64,000 bases of DNA from Terriglobia bacterium. GTDB taxonomy: Bacteria > Acidobacteriota > Terriglobia > Terriglobales > Acidobacteriaceae. Under the pieces are notes generated by a model. That model made no database searches. It was not told the origin of the DNA and worked only from the letters and a program-made list of their open reading frames with translations. This document shows, in pieces, positions 1 through 8,140 of this stretch. The stretch is taken from NCBI GenBank assembly GCA_020072645.1, contig JAIQGK010000012.1, positions 186,001-250,000 of the forward strand, given 5' to 3'. The position numbers and the translations under genes were made by a program. Every line of letters begins with the position of its first letter. The stretch's first letter is position 1.

Positions 1-677
1 GCGCCGATGAATTCGTGAGCTGGGACGTAAAGATGAAGTATTTTGCCGACCCGACTTTTGGTGGCGCGATCGTGAACGGCACGCGCAATGTGTTGACCAC
101 CACCGCAAGCTTCACCGGCATCGCTTTTGTTACCGATCCCCGGCGGTTTTCTCCTGTGGTCTCGCGGCTCCGCGTGCGTACCAGCAGCAACAGCGATCTG
201 GAATGGCAGCTCGACTATGACAGCAAAAAGGGCCGCATCAATTCCAGCACGCTTTACACCGGCTTTCATTTCGGCGATTTCTTTGTCGGCGCCAGCCACG
301 CTTATCTTCAGGTTCCAGGTGAAGTGGTGGACGATCCCACAACGGGGGCCGTGTTGCCCACTTGTATCCCGCACGTCTTTAACCAGCCGGCATGCGTGCC
401 TCCGCTCTTTGACCAGGTACGCGCGCAACTTGGATATGGCAGTCCCACCAAGAGAGGCTGGAGCGCCGCCGCAAACATCGGGTTCGATCGCGAGTTCAAT
501 CTCCTGCAATACGGGGCCGCCCAAACTTCCTATAACTGGGATTGCTGCGGCTTGAGCTTTGAATATCGCCGCTTTTCTCTCGGTTCAGTGCGGAATGAAA
601 ACCAATACCGCTTCGCGTTCACGCTGGCAAATATTGGATCGTTCGGAAACCTGAAACGCCAGGAACGGCTGTTCTAG
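1..677 (+). CDS. lptD: LptD (LPS-assembly outer-membrane protein), C-terminal part
   Basis: The frame is open at the window edge and ends in TAG at 675-677, so only the last ~225 residues are present. LptD is the outer-membrane beta-barrel that inserts lipopolysaccharide into the outer leaflet. The visible part has alternating aromatic/polar barrel strands and the typical ending: a YNWDCCGLSFEYRRF stretch, then a final strand close to FAFTLANIGSFGNL. The adjacent Cys pair fits the C-terminal Cys pair that forms LptD disulfides. The GTG at 15 is only an internal codon. Family assignment is by recognition of this C-terminal signature. Confidence 0.85.
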   Translation, partial: ADEFVSWDVKMKYFADPTFGGAIVNGTRNVLTTTASFTGIAFVTDPRRFSPVVSRLRVRTSSNSDLEWQLDYDSKKGRINSSTLYTGFHFGDFFVGASHAYLQVPGEVVDDPTTGAVLPTCIPHVFNQPACVPPLFDQVRAQLGYGSPTKRGWSAAANIGFDREFNLLQYGAAQTSYNWDCCGLSFEYRRFSLGSVRNENQYRFAFTLANIGSFGNLKRQERLF

Positions 678-683
678 TTCTAG

Positions 684-707
684 TCCCGAACGCAGTGAGG
701 GAACCCT
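684..707 (+). repeat. dispersed repeat, TCCCGA..GAACCCT family, copy 1
   Basis: This 24-base stretch just after lptD recurs in inverted orientation at 59987-60010 with two substitutions. Both copies are intergenic. Confidence 0.7.
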
Positions 708-757
708 AGTGCCAGCGAGTTCCATCGATATCGAAGTTGAGAGCATCGGAACGATAG

Positions 758-799
758 GGATCCCTCCCCTTCGACCAGCTCAGGGTCGGGATTTCAGAA
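758..799 (+). repeat. dispersed repeat, GGATCCCTCCCC family, copy 1
   Basis: A 42-base stretch matching 18224-18265 at about 39 of 42 positions. It contains a short inverted repeat around AGCTCAGGGT. It fills most of the gap between lptD and larE. Confidence 0.75.
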
Positions 800-829
800 A
801 GAACAGTCTTTCAGGTTTAGAATCTAGCT

Positions 830-1663
830 ATGGATTTGTCCGCCAAACAGCTCCTCCTTGAAGACTCGCTTCGATCGCTCGGTCGCACCCTGGTCGCTTA
901 CTCCGGTGGTGTCGATTCGGCCTATCTGGCGTGGGTCGCGAGCAAGGTCTTGGGGCGGGATGCACTTGCGGTGATCGCAGATTCGCCCAGCTTGGCACGA
1001 ACTCAATTGCACGACGCTCTAGCCTTCGCGCAGGAGCATGGAATCGCCGTTGAGGTGGTCCAGACGAGCGAAATGGACCGACCGGAATACGTTCGCAATG
1101 ACCGGCAGCGGTGCTTCCACTGTAAAGATGAACTTTTCCAGGCGATGGAGGCATTTGCCGCGAAAAGAGGCTTCCAATCCATTGCCTATGGTGTGAATGT
1201 CGATGATCAAAGCGATTTTCGTCCCGGCCAAGCGGCAGCCAAGCAGCATCACGTAGCTGCTCCCCTGCTTGAGGCTGGTTTAACCAAAGCTGATATCCGG
1301 GAACTGGCCCGCGCGGCAGGTCTGCGCGTCTGGGAAAAACCTGCTTCCGCCTGTCTTTCATCCCGCATTGAGTATGGCCGTCCTGTGACGCTGGAGGCCC
1401 TCTCAGCGGTCGAACAGGGAGAAGAAGCCCTGCGCCGTCTCGGCTTCCGCCAGTGCCGCGTACGGCATCACGGCGAGATTGCCCGGATTGAGATCGCCCG
1501 GGACGAATTGCCCCGCGCACTCACGCCGGAGATGTTCCGCGAGTTCACCCGGACCTTTAAAGCGCTGGGATTCACGTTTGTGACCATCGACACCGAGGGA
1601 TTCCGTTCCGGATCAATGAATTCCGCCAAAACCGCCCCACCCCTGATTAAGCTCATCTCTTAA
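830..1663 (+). CDS. larE: LarE-type ATP-dependent sacrificial sulfur transferase
   Basis: LarE adenylates and sulfurates a pyridinium carboxylate during synthesis of the nickel-pincer cofactor of lactate racemase and other LarA-type enzymes. The 277-residue protein has the PP-loop SGGVDS at 25-30 and the family block ending PASACLSSR at 171-179. Cys175 sits where the sacrificial Cys of Lactobacillus LarE lies. Cys95 and Cys98 (CFHC) make three cysteines, the arrangement known from LarE proteins that carry a [4Fe-4S] cluster and may act catalytically. No larB, larC or larA is visible nearby. ATG start; length is normal. Confidence 0.9.
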   Translation: MDLSAKQLLLEDSLRSLGRTLVAYSGGVDSAYLAWVASKVLGRDALAVIADSPSLARTQLHDALAFAQEHGIAVEVVQTSEMDRPEYVRNDRQRCFHCKDELFQAMEAFAAKRGFQSIAYGVNVDDQSDFRPGQAAAKQHHVAAPLLEAGLTKADIRELARAAGLRVWEKPASACLSSRIEYGRPVTLEALSAVEQGEEALRRLGFRQCRVRHHGEIARIEIARDELPRALTPEMFREFTRTFKALGFTFVTIDTEGFRSGSMNSAKTAPPLIKLIS

Positions 1664-1726
1664 CCATGGGGCTTGCGCCTTCATGAGATAATTTGGAAAG
1701 CTGTCTTGTACGACGAGGTGACCTTT

Positions 1727-2782
1727 TTGGCTAGATTTATAGGCATTTTTCTAAATACTTTCCTGCTTGTGCTTCTGGTTGCTCAGCCGGGAGTGTCTCA
1801 AAACGCGGGTACCGCCGCCCCAAAGAAAGCCGCAGCCAGCGCGACTCCTGCCGCCAAAAAAGGCGGGACTGCTGCAAAAGGAAAAGGTGGGGCTAAGACT
1901 GCAAATAAGAAAGTTGCACGGAAGAAGCCCGCAGCCACGGCAGCTGCCAAGCCAGTTCCTCTGACCCCGGAGATTACCCACCGGATAACCACAGAGATTC
2001 GCTCCCACTACAACGTCCCGGCCCAGGTCACAATTTCCCTGTCTGATCCCAAGCCAAGCACGACGGCCGACTATGACGAGGTGGTTGTCTCTTTTACCGG
2101 GGGAAGCAAAACAACGCAACACGACTTCCTGATTTCTACAGACCGCAAAACCCTGGCCCACGTGGAAAAGATCGATATTTCCCAGGACCTGATGTCCAAG
2201 ATCGACGTGAAGGGCCGTCCGGTGAAGGGCAATCCCAGCGCCACGGTCACCATCGTTAATTTCGATGATTTTCAGTGTCCTTTCTGCTCCCGCCTGCACT
2301 CCACTCTTTTTGAAAATGTGTTCAAGGACTATGCTGACCGGATCAAGGTGATTTACAAGGATTATCCGCTGATTGAGATCCACCCGTGGGCCATGCATGC
2401 CGCCATTGACGGCAATTGCCTGGGCGAGCAGAATGCTCCGGCATACTGGGACTTTGCCGATTACATACACGCCAACCAGAAGCAGATGACAGGCAAATCG
2501 CGTACAGACGCATTCCAGAACATTGATAATCTGGCCAAGGAACAGGCACAGAAGCATCAGCTTGACGCGGACAAATTGCAGGCCTGCATGCAAAAGCAGG
2601 ATGAGAGCGCCGTGCGCGCATCCATGGCTGAGGGTGATAAGCTCGGGGTGGATTCCACGCCAACTCTATTTATCAATGGAGAAAGGTACACTGGCGCGGT
2701 GCCGGAATCGGAATTGCGCGCTGCACTGGATCGTGCTTTGGCTGATAGTGCGCAGCAGACCCCGGCGAATGCAAAAAACTAG
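1727..2782 (+). CDS. DsbA-family thioredoxin-fold protein, exported
   Basis: A secreted thiol-disulfide protein of the DsbA/thioredoxin_4 type. I chose TTG 1727 because GAGGTG lies six bases upstream and the product then begins with a clean signal peptide. An in-frame ATG at 1673 would add 18 residues without a good ribosome site. After the signal comes an Ala/Lys-rich linker of ~45 residues, then a domain ahead of the CPFC redox motif (FDDFQCPFCSRLH) and a C-terminal half with a cis-Pro region (STPTLFINGE). It probably oxidises or isomerises envelope proteins. A SurA-like foldase follows 57 bases downstream, suggesting a shared folding role. Confidence 0.85.
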   Translation: MARFIGIFLNTFLLVLLVAQPGVSQNAGTAAPKKAAASATPAAKKGGTAAKGKGGAKTANKKVARKKPAATAAAKPVPLTPEITHRITTEIRSHYNVPAQVTISLSDPKPSTTADYDEVVVSFTGGSKTTQHDFLISTDRKTLAHVEKIDISQDLMSKIDVKGRPVKGNPSATVTIVNFDDFQCPFCSRLHSTLFENVFKDYADRIKVIYKDYPLIEIHPWAMHAAIDGNCLGEQNAPAYWDFADYIHANQKQMTGKSRTDAFQNIDNLAKEQAQKHQLDADKLQACMQKQDESAVRASMAEGDKLGVDSTPTLFINGERYTGAVPESELRAALDRALADSAQQTPANAKN

Positions 2783-2839
2783 CCAGGCACGTTGAAGTCG
2801 GTTATCGTACCGTATCTGAATTGCCCATGGAGGCGACTG

Positions 2840-3907
2840 TTGATCCAGGCGCGTAAATTTCGGCGCAGTCTGTCTTTTCTCTTGTTGCTGGTCGCTTTGC
2901 CACTTATGCTGGCCGGCTGCACAGGCCGCGGCACCGATAAAGAAGTAGTGGCCAAGGTGAACAGCTACAAAATTTTCCGTTCCGAACTGGACAAGAATTA
3001 CAACAGCCGGGTCGCCGGGTCGCCGCAAAAGCCCACCGCCGCGGAAGAGGAAGCCCTGCGGCTGAATATTCTCAGCCAGATCATCGATATCCAACTGCAT
3101 CTCCAGAAGGCGGAAAAGCTCGGAATCCTTGCCACCGATGACGAGGTGGAAAGCAAATTCAGCCAGGCCAAGGCCCCTTATACGCAAGAAGAATTTCAGA
3201 AGCGGCTGAAAGATCTGGGCATGACGGAGGAAGACTCCAAGCAGGAGATACGCCGCAACCTCACGATTGATAAGCTGCTCAACAAAGAGATTGGATCAAA
3301 AGTCACCATCTCCGATGCTGACCTGCAGAATTATTACAACCAGCATAAGGCCGACTTTAATCTGATTGAGCCGCGATATTTCGTGGCCCACATCCTGGTG
3401 ACGAACCAGCCAATGGGCCAGCCGGGAGAGAGTCCGGGCAAAGCGCAGAACGAGGCGGAAGCGCGTAAGAAGATACAGGAGGCCGAGAATCGGCTTTCAA
3501 GCGGCGAGGATTTTGCCAGCGTTGCGGCAAAGTATTCTGAAGATCCGGATACCGCACGCAATGGCGGTGAGCTGGGGCCCATGCCGGAATCGCAACTCAA
3601 AAACACTGATTCCGCGACCCGTGATGCAATCTTGAAATTAAAACCCGGCCAGTTCAGCGATGTGATTCCGGTTGTAAATCCAACCACGCATCAGCCATTC
3701 GGTTATCGCATTATCAAGTTGATTGGCAAAGAGACCGCAGGACAGCGCGACCTGAATGATCCCCAGGTGCAGCAGTTCATCCGCAATCAGCTGCGCAGCC
3801 AGCGCGAGCAGATTCTGCGCGCCGCGTATGATGAAGTGTTGCGTGACAATGCTGAAGTCCACAACTATTACGCTGAACAGATCTTGAAGAGTGCAGGGAC
3901 CAAATAG
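2840..3907 (+). CDS. SurA-like parvulin peptidyl-prolyl isomerase lipoprotein
   Basis: A periplasmic chaperone/PPIase. I chose TTG 2840 because GGAGG lies six bases upstream; the product then has a short basic N-terminus, a hydrophobic stretch and a lipobox ending LMLAGC. The TTG at 2792 would give an unusually long n-region. A SurA N-terminal helical domain precedes one parvulin (PpiC) domain, recognised by YFVAHILV and by the block DFASVAAKYSEDP followed by GGELG. It lies directly after the DsbA-like gene, so the pair may assist outer-membrane protein folding. Confidence 0.88.
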   Translation: MIQARKFRRSLSFLLLLVALPLMLAGCTGRGTDKEVVAKVNSYKIFRSELDKNYNSRVAGSPQKPTAAEEEALRLNILSQIIDIQLHLQKAEKLGILATDDEVESKFSQAKAPYTQEEFQKRLKDLGMTEEDSKQEIRRNLTIDKLLNKEIGSKVTISDADLQNYYNQHKADFNLIEPRYFVAHILVTNQPMGQPGESPGKAQNEAEARKKIQEAENRLSSGEDFASVAAKYSEDPDTARNGGELGPMPESQLKNTDSATRDAILKLKPGQFSDVIPVVNPTTHQPFGYRIIKLIGKETAGQRDLNDPQVQQFIRNQLRSQREQILRAAYDEVLRDNAEVHNYYAEQILKSAGTK

Positions 3908-3921
3908 AACGTGTTACTTCA

Positions 3922-4033
3922 AAATAGGGGAGTGATTCGTTAGGTAGCGAGATCTTTGAAATATATTTGTTTATAGACCTAAATAGGGCTAAAGATAGCA
4001 ATTACATTGACTATAGCCTTAAATAGGGATATT
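3922..4033 (+). promoter_or_regulatory. repeated AAATAGGG operator-like sites upstream of hipB
   Basis: AAATAGGG occurs at 3922-3929, 3981-3988 and 4021-4028. The last two sit in near-identical 23-base blocks starting at 3971 and 4011, exactly 40 bases apart. The first block is an imperfect palindrome (TAGACCT, AAAT, AGGGCTA). HipB proteins repress their own operon by binding spaced palindromes, so these are candidate HipB sites. That is inference from position and symmetry. Confidence 0.5.
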
Positions 4034-4042
4034 AATTTACAT

Positions 4043-4354
4043 ATGATGGCAACCACGACGAGAGAGTGGGAGGCGGAACTCGGAAAGCAGATCCGCACCC
4101 TCCGACTCCGGCTGGATCTCGATCAGAAGCGGCTGGCAGAACGGGCCGGAATTGCCCTCAACGCGGTCAAGAACCTTGAGGCCGGGAAAGGCGCCTCCCT
4201 GCGTTCTCTCATTCAAGTTCTTCGCATCCTAAACAGAACGGATTGGCTCGGAACACTCGCACCTACCGTTTCGATCAGCCCGGTGCAAATGCTCAAAACA
4301 AAGACGCCACGACAGCGAGCATCGCCACGGCGGATGAAAACCAATAAGGCTTGA
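4043..4354 (+). CDS. HipB-like XRE-family antitoxin/repressor
   Basis: A 103-residue DNA-binding protein with a helix-turn-helix of the Cro/CI type in its first 70 residues (IRTLRLRLDLDQKRLAERAG, then NAVKNLEAGKGASLRSL). It lies 12 bases before a HipA-type kinase, the usual hipBA order. It should neutralise the kinase and repress the operon. ATG 4043 or 4046 is preferred over the earlier TTG at 4007, which lies inside the operator-like repeat. The basic C-terminal tail (PRQRASPRRMKTNK) has no assigned role. Confidence 0.85.
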   Translation: MMATTTREWEAELGKQIRTLRLRLDLDQKRLAERAGIALNAVKNLEAGKGASLRSLIQVLRILNRTDWLGTLAPTVSISPVQMLKTKTPRQRASPRRMKTNKA

Positions 4355-4366
4355 CGGAGCCAGATT

Positions 4367-5659
4367 GTGTACCGACCTGTTCATGTTGTCGAGGTTTTCA
4401 TTTGGGGCAAGGCCGTCGGGGCAGTAGCGCTCGATCCGAAGCTTGGCTACTACGCTTTTGAATATCTACCAGCCTTTCGCGAGTCTGGCGTCGATCTGGC
4501 GCCAATCACAATGCCGATCGCATCTGCTACAGAACCTTTTATTTTTCCGGACCTGGCGGAACTCACCTATCGACGGTTGCCGGGAATGCTCGCAGACGCA
4601 CTGCCTGACGACTTTGGGAACGCCCTCATCGATGCATGGATGGCACAGGAAGGCGTGAACAAGTCACAGATAACTTCACTTGACCGTCTCGCGTACATGG
4701 CAAAGAGAGGAATCGGTGCGTTGGAATTTAAGCCAGCGCGCGGTCCTGGACGTTCGAAGTCAACGACCGCGATCAGGTTGTCGGCACTCGTCGAAAGTGC
4801 CAGGCGTGCTGTGCAAGGAGAGATTGATACCGACGCACACGCCAAGGCCGCATTCGCGCAAATCATTCAGGTCGGAACTTCGGCAGGAGGCGCTAGAGCA
4901 AAGGCTGTAATTTCGTGGAATCCAAAGACACACGAGATTCGCGCAGGCCAATTCGATGTTGAGCCCGGATTCGAGCATTGGCTTATCAAGTTCGATGGCG
5001 TTGGACCGGATGAACGTCTCGGCGTCAGCCAAGACTATGGACGGATCGAGTATGCGTACTACTTGATGGCGAAGGCTGCGGGGATCGAGATGTCAGAATC
5101 TCAATTGTTGGAGGAACATGATCGAGCACACTTCATGACGAAGCGATTCGATCGTGACGGGAACAAGAAGCACCACCTCCAGACGTTATGTGGCTTGGCA
5201 CACCTTGACTATCGACAGAGGGCCACTCACGATTCCAGCCAGCTGTTCATGGCCATCAATCGCTTGGGAATCGGATATTCAGGTATGGAGCAAGCGTTCC
5301 GGCGAGTCACATTCAACATCATGGCCGCCAATTGTGACGACCACACAAAGAACACCTCATTTCTGCTTCGTGAGGGTAAAAGATGGGAGTTGGCTCCAGC
5401 CTACGATGTGACTCACGCCTACAACCCAAAGGGAGAATGGACGTATCAGCACCTGATGTCTGTGAACGGCAAGTTTGCCGACATCACGTGGGACGATCTT
5501 ATGGTTGTCGCTGATCATTTTGGGATCGGAACGGCTGCCAAGGTGGTCAAAGAGGTCAGTGCTGCAGTTTCATCCTGGCCAGATTTCGCAAAGCGGGCTA
5601 AGGTGAGCCAGTCTGAAATTGCTCGCGTTCGGCAACACCACGTTCTTCTTTCGCGCTGA
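4367..5659 (+). CDS. hipA: HipA-family serine/threonine kinase toxin
   Basis: A type II toxin-antitoxin kinase; E. coli HipA inactivates glutamyl-tRNA synthetase by phosphorylation. The target here is unknown. GTG start with GGAG seven bases upstream. The 430-residue protein has the N-terminal HipA lobe, the Gly-rich loop GTSAGGARAKA at 170-180, the catalytic NCDDHTKN at 322-329 and the metal-binding PAYDV at 344-348, so the active site looks intact. The following ~200 bases hold no gene I can support. Confidence 0.9.
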   Translation: MYRPVHVVEVFIWGKAVGAVALDPKLGYYAFEYLPAFRESGVDLAPITMPIASATEPFIFPDLAELTYRRLPGMLADALPDDFGNALIDAWMAQEGVNKSQITSLDRLAYMAKRGIGALEFKPARGPGRSKSTTAIRLSALVESARRAVQGEIDTDAHAKAAFAQIIQVGTSAGGARAKAVISWNPKTHEIRAGQFDVEPGFEHWLIKFDGVGPDERLGVSQDYGRIEYAYYLMAKAAGIEMSESQLLEEHDRAHFMTKRFDRDGNKKHHLQTLCGLAHLDYRQRATHDSSQLFMAINRLGIGYSGMEQAFRRVTFNIMAANCDDHTKNTSFLLREGKRWELAPAYDVTHAYNPKGEWTYQHLMSVNGKFADITWDDLMVVADHFGIGTAAKVVKEVSAAVSSWPDFAKRAKVSQSEIARVRQHHVLLSR

Positions 5660-5861
5660 GCGGAGATGCGAATCTTCTTTCTCAGCCACGCTTAAATGAG
5701 GCAGGTTTCGCTCCAACCGCAACTCGGGATCTAATAAGAAGTGTTTGCTTTAATTTATGGTGCAATAGTGGCTATCTGTGTCGCGATATTTTAATCAGTT
5801 ACGGGCTTCATCACCCCAGTCACACTCACGCCGTGGCTGAGCCGGAGCGCACAGCTAGTCG

Positions 5862-6359
5862 CTACTCCACTTCTGCCAGGCTCTGGCCTGCGTCCACGGC
5901 GGCCCCTTCCGCAACGTTAATCTTTTTCACCACGCCGGTCTTGGGAGCCTTCAACTCATTCTGCATCTTCATGGCTTCAATCACCAGCACGCTTTGACCC
6001 ACTTCCACGGGTGTTCCCACGCCCGCGAGCACCCGTACAACTTTGCCCGGCATGGGCGCCTTGATCTTCATCACGCCCTGCTCGCTGGCGCCGGCCCGGC
6101 TGCGAGACCGAAACGACCGTGGATCGCGAACAGAAGCGGTAAAGCGCTCGTGGCCCACAACAATATTCGTCTCGGTTCCTACAATTTCCTGCTTTATTTC
6201 ATATGACTTGCCGCCCAGCAGGAGAGAAAGAACCCCGCTCCGGCCATCAGTAACGTCGATTGATAGTTCGCGGCCATTCAGCAAGCACTTCCAGCGCTCG
6301 CCGACCTTCGTGAGCTCAACGCGATAGACTTTCTCCGCAAGCGTGACCTCATAAATCAT
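5862..6359 (-). CDS. biotin carboxyl carrier subunit of an acyl-CoA carboxylase
   Basis: This 165-residue protein carries the biotinyl domain at its C-terminus. The biotin acceptor is Lys131 in EAMKMQNE, with the hairpin MPGKVV on the other side. The first ~95 residues form a beta-rich region ending in an Arg/Ser-rich linker. The start codon overlaps the stop of the biotin carboxylase gene by four bases (ATGA), so the two are translated together. No carboxyltransferase gene is adjacent, so the substrate (acetyl-, propionyl- or another acyl-CoA) cannot be told. Confidence 0.88.
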   Translation of the reverse strand: MIYEVTLAEKVYRVELTKVGERWKCLLNGRELSIDVTDGRSGVLSLLLGGKSYEIKQEIVGTETNIVVGHERFTASVRDPRSFRSRSRAGASEQGVMKIKAPMPGKVVRVLAGVGTPVEVGQSVLVIEAMKMQNELKAPKTGVVKKINVAEGAAVDAGQSLAEVE

Positions 6360-7879
6360 TCGCCGCCAACTCCTTCACTGCGCGCCGTACGCTTCCACAT
6401 CGATGTGGCGGATCGCTTTTCGTCGCCGGATTTCGACATCCCATTCTGCCCATTTTTCGGTTGCGCCGTGGCGGCAAACAGCGCAGCGGAAATAGCGGCA
6501 ATCTCAGCCATTCCGTTTTTAGTGCTTGCCGGAATGGCGGGAGTTGCCAGCAGGCGGTCGAGAAAGCCTGTATCGATGCGCGCAGTGATGAAGTCTGGGT
6601 GCTCCAGAATGCGCCGGAACAGCGGCAGATTGGTTTTAATGCCGCCAACAAAGTATTCGTCCAGAGCGCGCCTCATGCGGGCAATGGCCATTGGCCGATC
6701 GGGAGCGTAAGTGATCAGCTTGGAGAGCATGGGGTCATAATCCAGCGGTACCGTCCAGCCCTCATAAACGCCGCTATCTTCACGCACGCCGGGACCTGAA
6801 GGACGCAAAAGCTGTGTGATTTTCCCTGGGGAAGGAAAGAAATTATTGTCGGGATCTTCAGCATAAATCCTGCATTCAATGGCATGTCCGCGAAGTTGGA
6901 CATCTTCCTGGCGGAAAGGCAGCTTTTCTCCGCTGGCGATCCGCAGTTGCAGATGCACTAGATCCAGCCCGGTGACCAGTTCCGTAACAGGATGTTCCAC
7001 CTGGAGCCGGGTGTTCATTTCCAGAAAATAAAAGTTGCGTTTGCCATCTACCAGAAACTCCACCGTCCCAGCGTTGGCGTATCCAGCCGACTTTGCGGCC
7101 TGCACAGCCACCGCGCCCATGCGCCGGCGCATTTCTTCGTCGACAACGGCCGAGGGCGCTTCTTCAATCACCTTCTGATGACGCCGTTGCACGGAGCACT
7201 CGCGCTCGCCCAGATAAACCACGTTGCCATGCTCGTCGCCAAGCACCTGTATCTCAATATGACGCGGGTTCTCAATAAATTTTTCAATATAGATTTCGCT
7301 ATCGTTGAAGGAACGCAACGCCTCGCTTTGTGCGGTTTCAAAGCTGGATTTGAGATCGGCAGGCTTGCTGACCAAGCGCATCCCCTTGCCGCCGCCGCCG
7401 GCCGCAGCTTTGATCATTACGGGATATCCGATCTCCGCAGCCATTGCTTCCGCTTCGGCAATACTGAGGCCGCGCGCAGAGCCCGGAACCATGGGCACTC
7501 CCGCGGCCTGCATGGCTGTACGCGCGCGTGTCTTGGAGCCCATTAACTCCATCGCGGATGGCGGTGGACCAATGAATTTGATTCCTGCTTCAGCGCATGC
7601 TCGCGCAAACTTGGGGTTTTCAGACAAGAATCCATAGCCGGGATGAATGGCCTCAGCCCCGCATTTGCGGGCTACTTCAAGGATTTTGGTGATGTTGAGA
7701 TACGATTCGCGGGCAGGCGCAGGCCCAAGCAAATAAGCTTCGTCCGCCTTGGAGACATGAAGAGACCGGCGATCAACGTCAGAAAACACAGCCACAGACG
7801 TAATGCCCATTTCGCGGCAGGCGCGCATCACGCGAACGGCGATTTCGCCACGATTAGCAATGAGGACCTTGGTGAACAT
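6356..7879 (-). CDS. accC: biotin carboxylase subunit of acyl-CoA carboxylase
   Basis: This enzyme carboxylates biotin on the carrier protein using ATP and bicarbonate. ATG 7879 gives the canonical start MFTKVLIANRGEIAVRV; an upstream extension to 8053 has no family likeness and is rejected. The ATP-grasp loop (AAAGGGGKGMRLV) and the catalytic block MNTRLQVEHPVTE are intact. After the normal C-terminal domain there is a ~45-residue tail rich in Ala, Ser and Lys that most AccC proteins lack. It forms a two-gene operon with the carrier gene. Confidence 0.92.
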   Translation of the reverse strand: MFTKVLIANRGEIAVRVMRACREMGITSVAVFSDVDRRSLHVSKADEAYLLGPAPARESYLNITKILEVARKCGAEAIHPGYGFLSENPKFARACAEAGIKFIGPPPSAMELMGSKTRARTAMQAAGVPMVPGSARGLSIAEAEAMAAEIGYPVMIKAAAGGGGKGMRLVSKPADLKSSFETAQSEALRSFNDSEIYIEKFIENPRHIEIQVLGDEHGNVVYLGERECSVQRRHQKVIEEAPSAVVDEEMRRRMGAVAVQAAKSAGYANAGTVEFLVDGKRNFYFLEMNTRLQVEHPVTELVTGLDLVHLQLRIASGEKLPFRQEDVQLRGHAIECRIYAEDPDNNFFPSPGKITQLLRPSGPGVREDSGVYEGWTVPLDYDPMLSKLITYAPDRPMAIARMRRALDEYFVGGIKTNLPLFRRILEHPDFITARIDTGFLDRLLATPAIPASTKNGMAEIAAISAALFAATAQPKNGQNGMSKSGDEKRSATSMWKRTARSEGVGGE

Positions 7880-8092
7880 AGCGGAAACTTTGATTGTAGA
7901 ACAGCTACTAGCTGCTAGCCACCGGCCCTCAGCTTGATTCGGAGCACCCCCTGCAAGATTTGGTGGAGCTGGAAGGTAGAATGTCTTCCCGCATTGGCGA
8001 CCACTCAGGTTTGAACTGATGCCGATTAGTCGTTTCCGAGCAAACGAGCCCAAATGCAGCTAGAAGCTAAAGCTCACAGCTAGCAGCTACTC

Positions 8093-8119
8093 AATAAAAA
8101 ACCCCTCCCGCAGGAGGGG
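8093..8119 (-). terminator. Rho-independent terminator after the TPR lipoprotein gene
   Basis: A perfect seven-base-pair stem (CCCCTCC at 8102-8108 with GGAGGGG at 8113-8119, loop CGCA). Read on the minus strand it is followed by a run of six T. It lies 22 bases beyond the stop of the 8141-8977 gene and closes the tonB-exb transcript. Confidence 0.88.
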
Positions 8120-8140
8120 CCGTTAACAATGAAAAATCGT

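Noticed and set aside
1751-2593. 280-codon minus-strand frame inside the DsbA-like gene
   Set aside because: Shadow of the coding strand; the plus strand has a signal peptide and CPFC motif.
7880-8092. Coding extension of biotin carboxylase to 8053
   Set aside because: The added residues do not resemble the family, and the region holds AGCTAGCAGC-type repeat words.
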